DNA from: Anaerolineae bacterium
GTDB taxonomy: Bacteria; Chloroflexota; Anaerolineae; J102
DNA: 8,335 nucleotides
Direction: 5' to 3'
NCBI GenBank assembly: GCA_026992375.1
Contig: JALXAF010000072.1
Coordinates: forward strand, 1 to 8,335
The notes under the pieces were generated by a model, which was not told the origin of the DNA, ran no database searches, and was given only the letters and a program-made list of their open reading frames with translations. This document shows, one piece after another, positions 6,958 to 8,335 of the stretch. Every line of letters starts with the position of its first letter. The first letter of the stretch is position 1. A program made the position numbers and the translations under genes.

Positions 6958-7242
6958 ATGAACGCCCCTCGCGACCTGTCTGCTCAGGTTTTGACCATCG
7001 ATGAAAAAGAGCGCCTGGTCTCGTGGCGCGTGGCCCAGGCGCGGCCGCATGAGCATTTGCGCACGCCCTGGGGCGAGCTGTGGCGGGGAGAAGAGGGGGG
7101 CGCGGGCCTGGAGGTGTGGGTCGAGGCCGCCGAGTCTTTCCATCTGCTGATGACGTATGGCCCGACCAGCTACTTCGAAGCGGTCGCGCCGGGCCGACAT
7201 CGCTACACCTTGACAGCGCTCGACAGCACCGATGTGGCATAA
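6958..7242 (+). CDS. small hypothetical protein, opposite strand between two - strand operons
   Basis: A 94-aa frame that I do not recognise. It is Trp- and Glu-rich, with alternating hydrophobic stretches (LEVWVEA, FHLLMTY, HRYTLTAL) that suggest a small beta-rich soluble protein; there is no signal peptide or membrane segment. Codon use shows the high third-position G+C of its neighbours. Support is limited: the Shine-Dalgarno is weak (GAGA at 6952-6955, too close), and the ATG is 26 bp from the divergent reductase start, leaving little room for two promoters. An in-frame ATG at 6907 would overlap the reductase coding region. It ends 6 bp from the end of the converging zinc-finger gene. If it is not a gene, this 317-bp stretch would be the promoter region of the folate operon. 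Confidence 0.5.
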   Translation: MNAPRDLSAQVLTIDEKERLVSWRVAQARPHEHLRTPWGELWRGEEGGAGLEVWVEAAESFHLLMTYGPTSYFEAVAPGRHRYTLTALDSTDVA

Positions 7243-7248
7243 ATCAGA

Positions 7249-7509
7249 TCAAGATGCGTCTTCCGCCAGGATTTTAAGCAGGGCGTCGTGCTCCTCCCGG
7301 CATTCGGGGCAGATGCGCAGGTGGTGGGCCACATCGGGCAGAACCTGCTGGGGATTTTCGCCCGCCAGTTCCAGATCGACGTAGACATCGAGAAGGGCCT
7401 GGGCTTCGTTGCATGTCAGCTCTCGCTCGCGAGTGAGTGAAAGCATACGCAGGAATTTCCGCCAGAGTTCGTGGGCGTCGGGGCGATGTGTGTTCTGGGG
7501 GGCGTTCAT
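7249..7509 (-). CDS. soluble zinc-finger (ZAS/zf-HC2) probable anti-sigma factor
   Basis: An 86-aa protein with the zinc-associated anti-sigma signature H63-x3-C67-x2-C70 (HLRICPEC), helped by C33 (LTCNEAQ) as the probable fourth ligand. The segment LLDVYVDLELAG (39-50) fits the helix between these ligands in zf-HC2 domains. There is no membrane segment, so it would be cytoplasmic, unlike many anti-sigma factors that span the membrane. It lies 29 bp downstream of a sigma factor gene on the same strand, the standard arrangement for a cognate pair in which the ZAS domain sequesters the sigma factor. A soluble ZAS protein may sense redox or zinc state through its Cys ligands, but that is inference. 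Its ribosome-binding site is weak. Confidence 0.82.
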   Translation of the reverse strand: MNAPQNTHRPDAHELWRKFLRMLSLTRERELTCNEAQALLDVYVDLELAGENPQQVLPDVAHHLRICPECREEHDALLKILAEDAS

Positions 7510-7538
7510 ATCTTTTGTCGCGGAGAGTGCGGGTTTTC

Positions 7539-8180
7539 TTACTTGAAAGAAGCGAGGATATCTTCGGGGTTGAGGCCCCGGGCCAGCAGCCGGGCCTTCA
7601 GGCGTTTGCGCGCATCGTGGATGAGTTTGTAGAGGGTGTTATGACTGACGCCCAGCTCTTCGGCCAGGACGCTCGAAGGCATCCTCAGCGCCATCCTGGC
7701 GTAAAGCGCCCGACTCTGGCGCTCGCTGAGCTCGTTTTGAATCACGTCCATGACCACAGCCAGCGCCTCTTGCTGGATGGCCTCCTCCTCGGGGGATGAC
7801 GTCTCATCCCGGCGCATGAAGTCGGGCTCGAACGCGCCATCTTGCGTGACGGCCTGCAACGAGACGTCGCGCCAGCGGGCCCGGCGCAACTCGCCCAGAG
7901 CCTGATGCACCGCGATCCTGGCCGCCCAGGTGGTGAACTTGCTGCGCCCTTCGAATTGATCCAGTTTTTGCAGGATGATGAGCACGCTGTCCTGGGCGAA
8001 ATCCGCGCTCATGGCCTGCAATTCGCCATCGTGCAGCGAACGCAGATCGCTGCGATCGCGCAGATAGAAGAAGAGACGCTTTTGCAGCCAGGATAGCAGA
8101 TCCTGGATGGCCGCGTCTCGTTCGGGGCCGGACGCGCTCAATTGTTCGAGCCAGACGTCGTTATCTCGGGGCGTGGGCAT
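7539..8180 (-). CDS. sigma-70 family (ECF-like) RNA polymerase sigma factor
   Basis: A 213-aa two-domain sigma factor. Region 2 spans about 25-104: DFAQDSVLIILQKLDQFEG (60-78), then the -10 recognition helix around FTTWAARIAVHQALGELRR (82-100). A linker with an acidic, Ser/Pro-rich part (115-136) leads to region 4 (about 148-200): LSERQSRALYARM, then the helix-turn-helix SSVLAEELGVSHNTLYKLIHDARKRL (169-194) for -35 contact. Region 3 is absent, as in ECF factors. The ATG at 8180 is the only Met near the conserved part but has no Shine-Dalgarno (upstream is C-rich), so translation may be coupled to the gene ending 24 bp upstream. With the zinc-finger gene downstream it forms a probable sigma/anti-sigma pair. 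I see no recognisable copy of its own target promoter, so the regulon is unknown. Confidence 0.9.
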   Translation of the reverse strand: MPTPRDNDVWLEQLSASGPERDAAIQDLLSWLQKRLFFYLRDRSDLRSLHDGELQAMSADFAQDSVLIILQKLDQFEGRSKFTTWAARIAVHQALGELRRARWRDVSLQAVTQDGAFEPDFMRRDETSSPEEEAIQQEALAVVMDVIQNELSERQSRALYARMALRMPSSVLAEELGVSHNTLYKLIHDARKRLKARLLARGLNPEDILASFK

Positions 8181-8204
8181 GGCGTGGGGAGGGCGCTGAC
8201 GTTT

Positions 8205-8335
8205 TTAGCCGAAAAGACGGTTGATGATCCCCAGCAGCAGACTCAAAGCCAGGGAGATCACAATCATCGATGTGATGGGAATGTAAACTCTTACGTTTTC
8301 GCTTTCGATGCGGATGTCGCCGGGCAGCCTTCCGA
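8205..8335 (-). CDS. DUF2905 family small membrane protein (3' part only, cut by window edge)
   Basis: The last 42 codons of a gene running off the right edge; the first full codon in view is at 8333. The sequence GRLPGDIRIESENVRVY followed by a hydrophobic helix (PITSMIVISLALSLLLGII) and a short basic end matches the DUF2905 pattern, a family of small proteins of about 70 aa with two membrane helices. Only the loop and second helix are seen. The family's function is unknown. The stop is 24 bp before the sigma factor start on the same strand, so it may lie in the same transcript. The gene is too short here to appear as a complete reading frame, and its start lies outside the window. Confidence 0.75.
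   Translation of the reverse strand, partial: GRLPGDIRIESENVRVYIPITSMIVISLALSLLLGIINRLFG

Noticed and set aside
5684..6961. 425-codon open frame on the + strand across folB and the SDR gene
   Set aside because: It is antisense to two genes with full catalytic motifs. Long antisense frames are expected in GC-rich coding DNA.
6922..7200. 92-codon - strand frame upstream of the SDR gene
   Set aside because: It overlaps the SDR start in another frame, has no motif, and competes with a + strand frame of better codon use.
6932..7240. 103-residue N-terminal extension of the SDR frame
   Set aside because: The extension is Arg/Pro/Ala-rich with no family resemblance; the Rossmann motif begins at residue 11 from the ATG at 6931, which has a usable GGAG.

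Overview
The window is a gene-dense, GC-rich bacterial chromosomal segment. It holds two main gene blocks that converge on a repeat-bearing gap at about 4349-4674. No IS, phage, CRISPR or RNA gene was seen. High G+C at third codon positions, a methylmalonyl-CoA epimerase, an ECF-type sigma factor with a soluble zinc-finger partner, a DUF2905 protein and hairpin or heptamer repeats in the gaps would fit a Chloroflexota-like organism. That assignment is an inference, and nothing here is diagnostic.

Left block, + strand. After a leader with two GC-rich hairpins (1-40, 81-116) and a TATAAT-type promoter candidate (about 169-197) come a PaaI-like hotdog thioesterase (300-818) and, 1 bp later, a protein with zinc ribbons flanking a DUF2007-like domain (820-1416). 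A 181-bp spacer with period-7 repeats and a 13-bp inverted repeat follows. Then come methylmalonyl-CoA epimerase (1598-2023), a membrane-anchored protein of unknown function with a C-terminal TPR-like motif (2016-3305), and tsaD for the universal tRNA t6A modification (3302-4348). The last three overlap by 8 bp and 4 bp, so they are probably co-translated.

Right block, - strand, read from high to low coordinates. The 3' end of a DUF2905 gene enters at the window edge (8205-8335), followed by a sigma-70-family (ECF-like) sigma factor (7539-8180) and its probable zinc-finger anti-sigma factor (7249-7509). A small + strand ORF of unknown function (6958-7242) fills the following gap. The pterin/folate operon comes next: a FolM/PTR1-like short-chain reductase (6197-6931), FolB (5795-6187), and one continuous reading frame encoding FolK followed by FolE (4675-5802). 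GTP cyclohydrolase I makes dihydroneopterin triphosphate, FolB releases 6-hydroxymethyl-dihydropterin, FolK pyrophosphorylates it, and the FolM-like reductase could reduce dihydropterin or dihydrofolate. folP, folC and a classical DHFR gene are not in the window.

The two most interesting points are in this operon and in the gaps. The FolK-FolE frame has no stop between domains, yet keeps a strong Shine-Dalgarno and ATG at the start of the FolE domain, so it may give a fusion, a free FolE, or both. Short 7-8 bp tandem repeats of different sequence occur in each sizeable non-coding gap.
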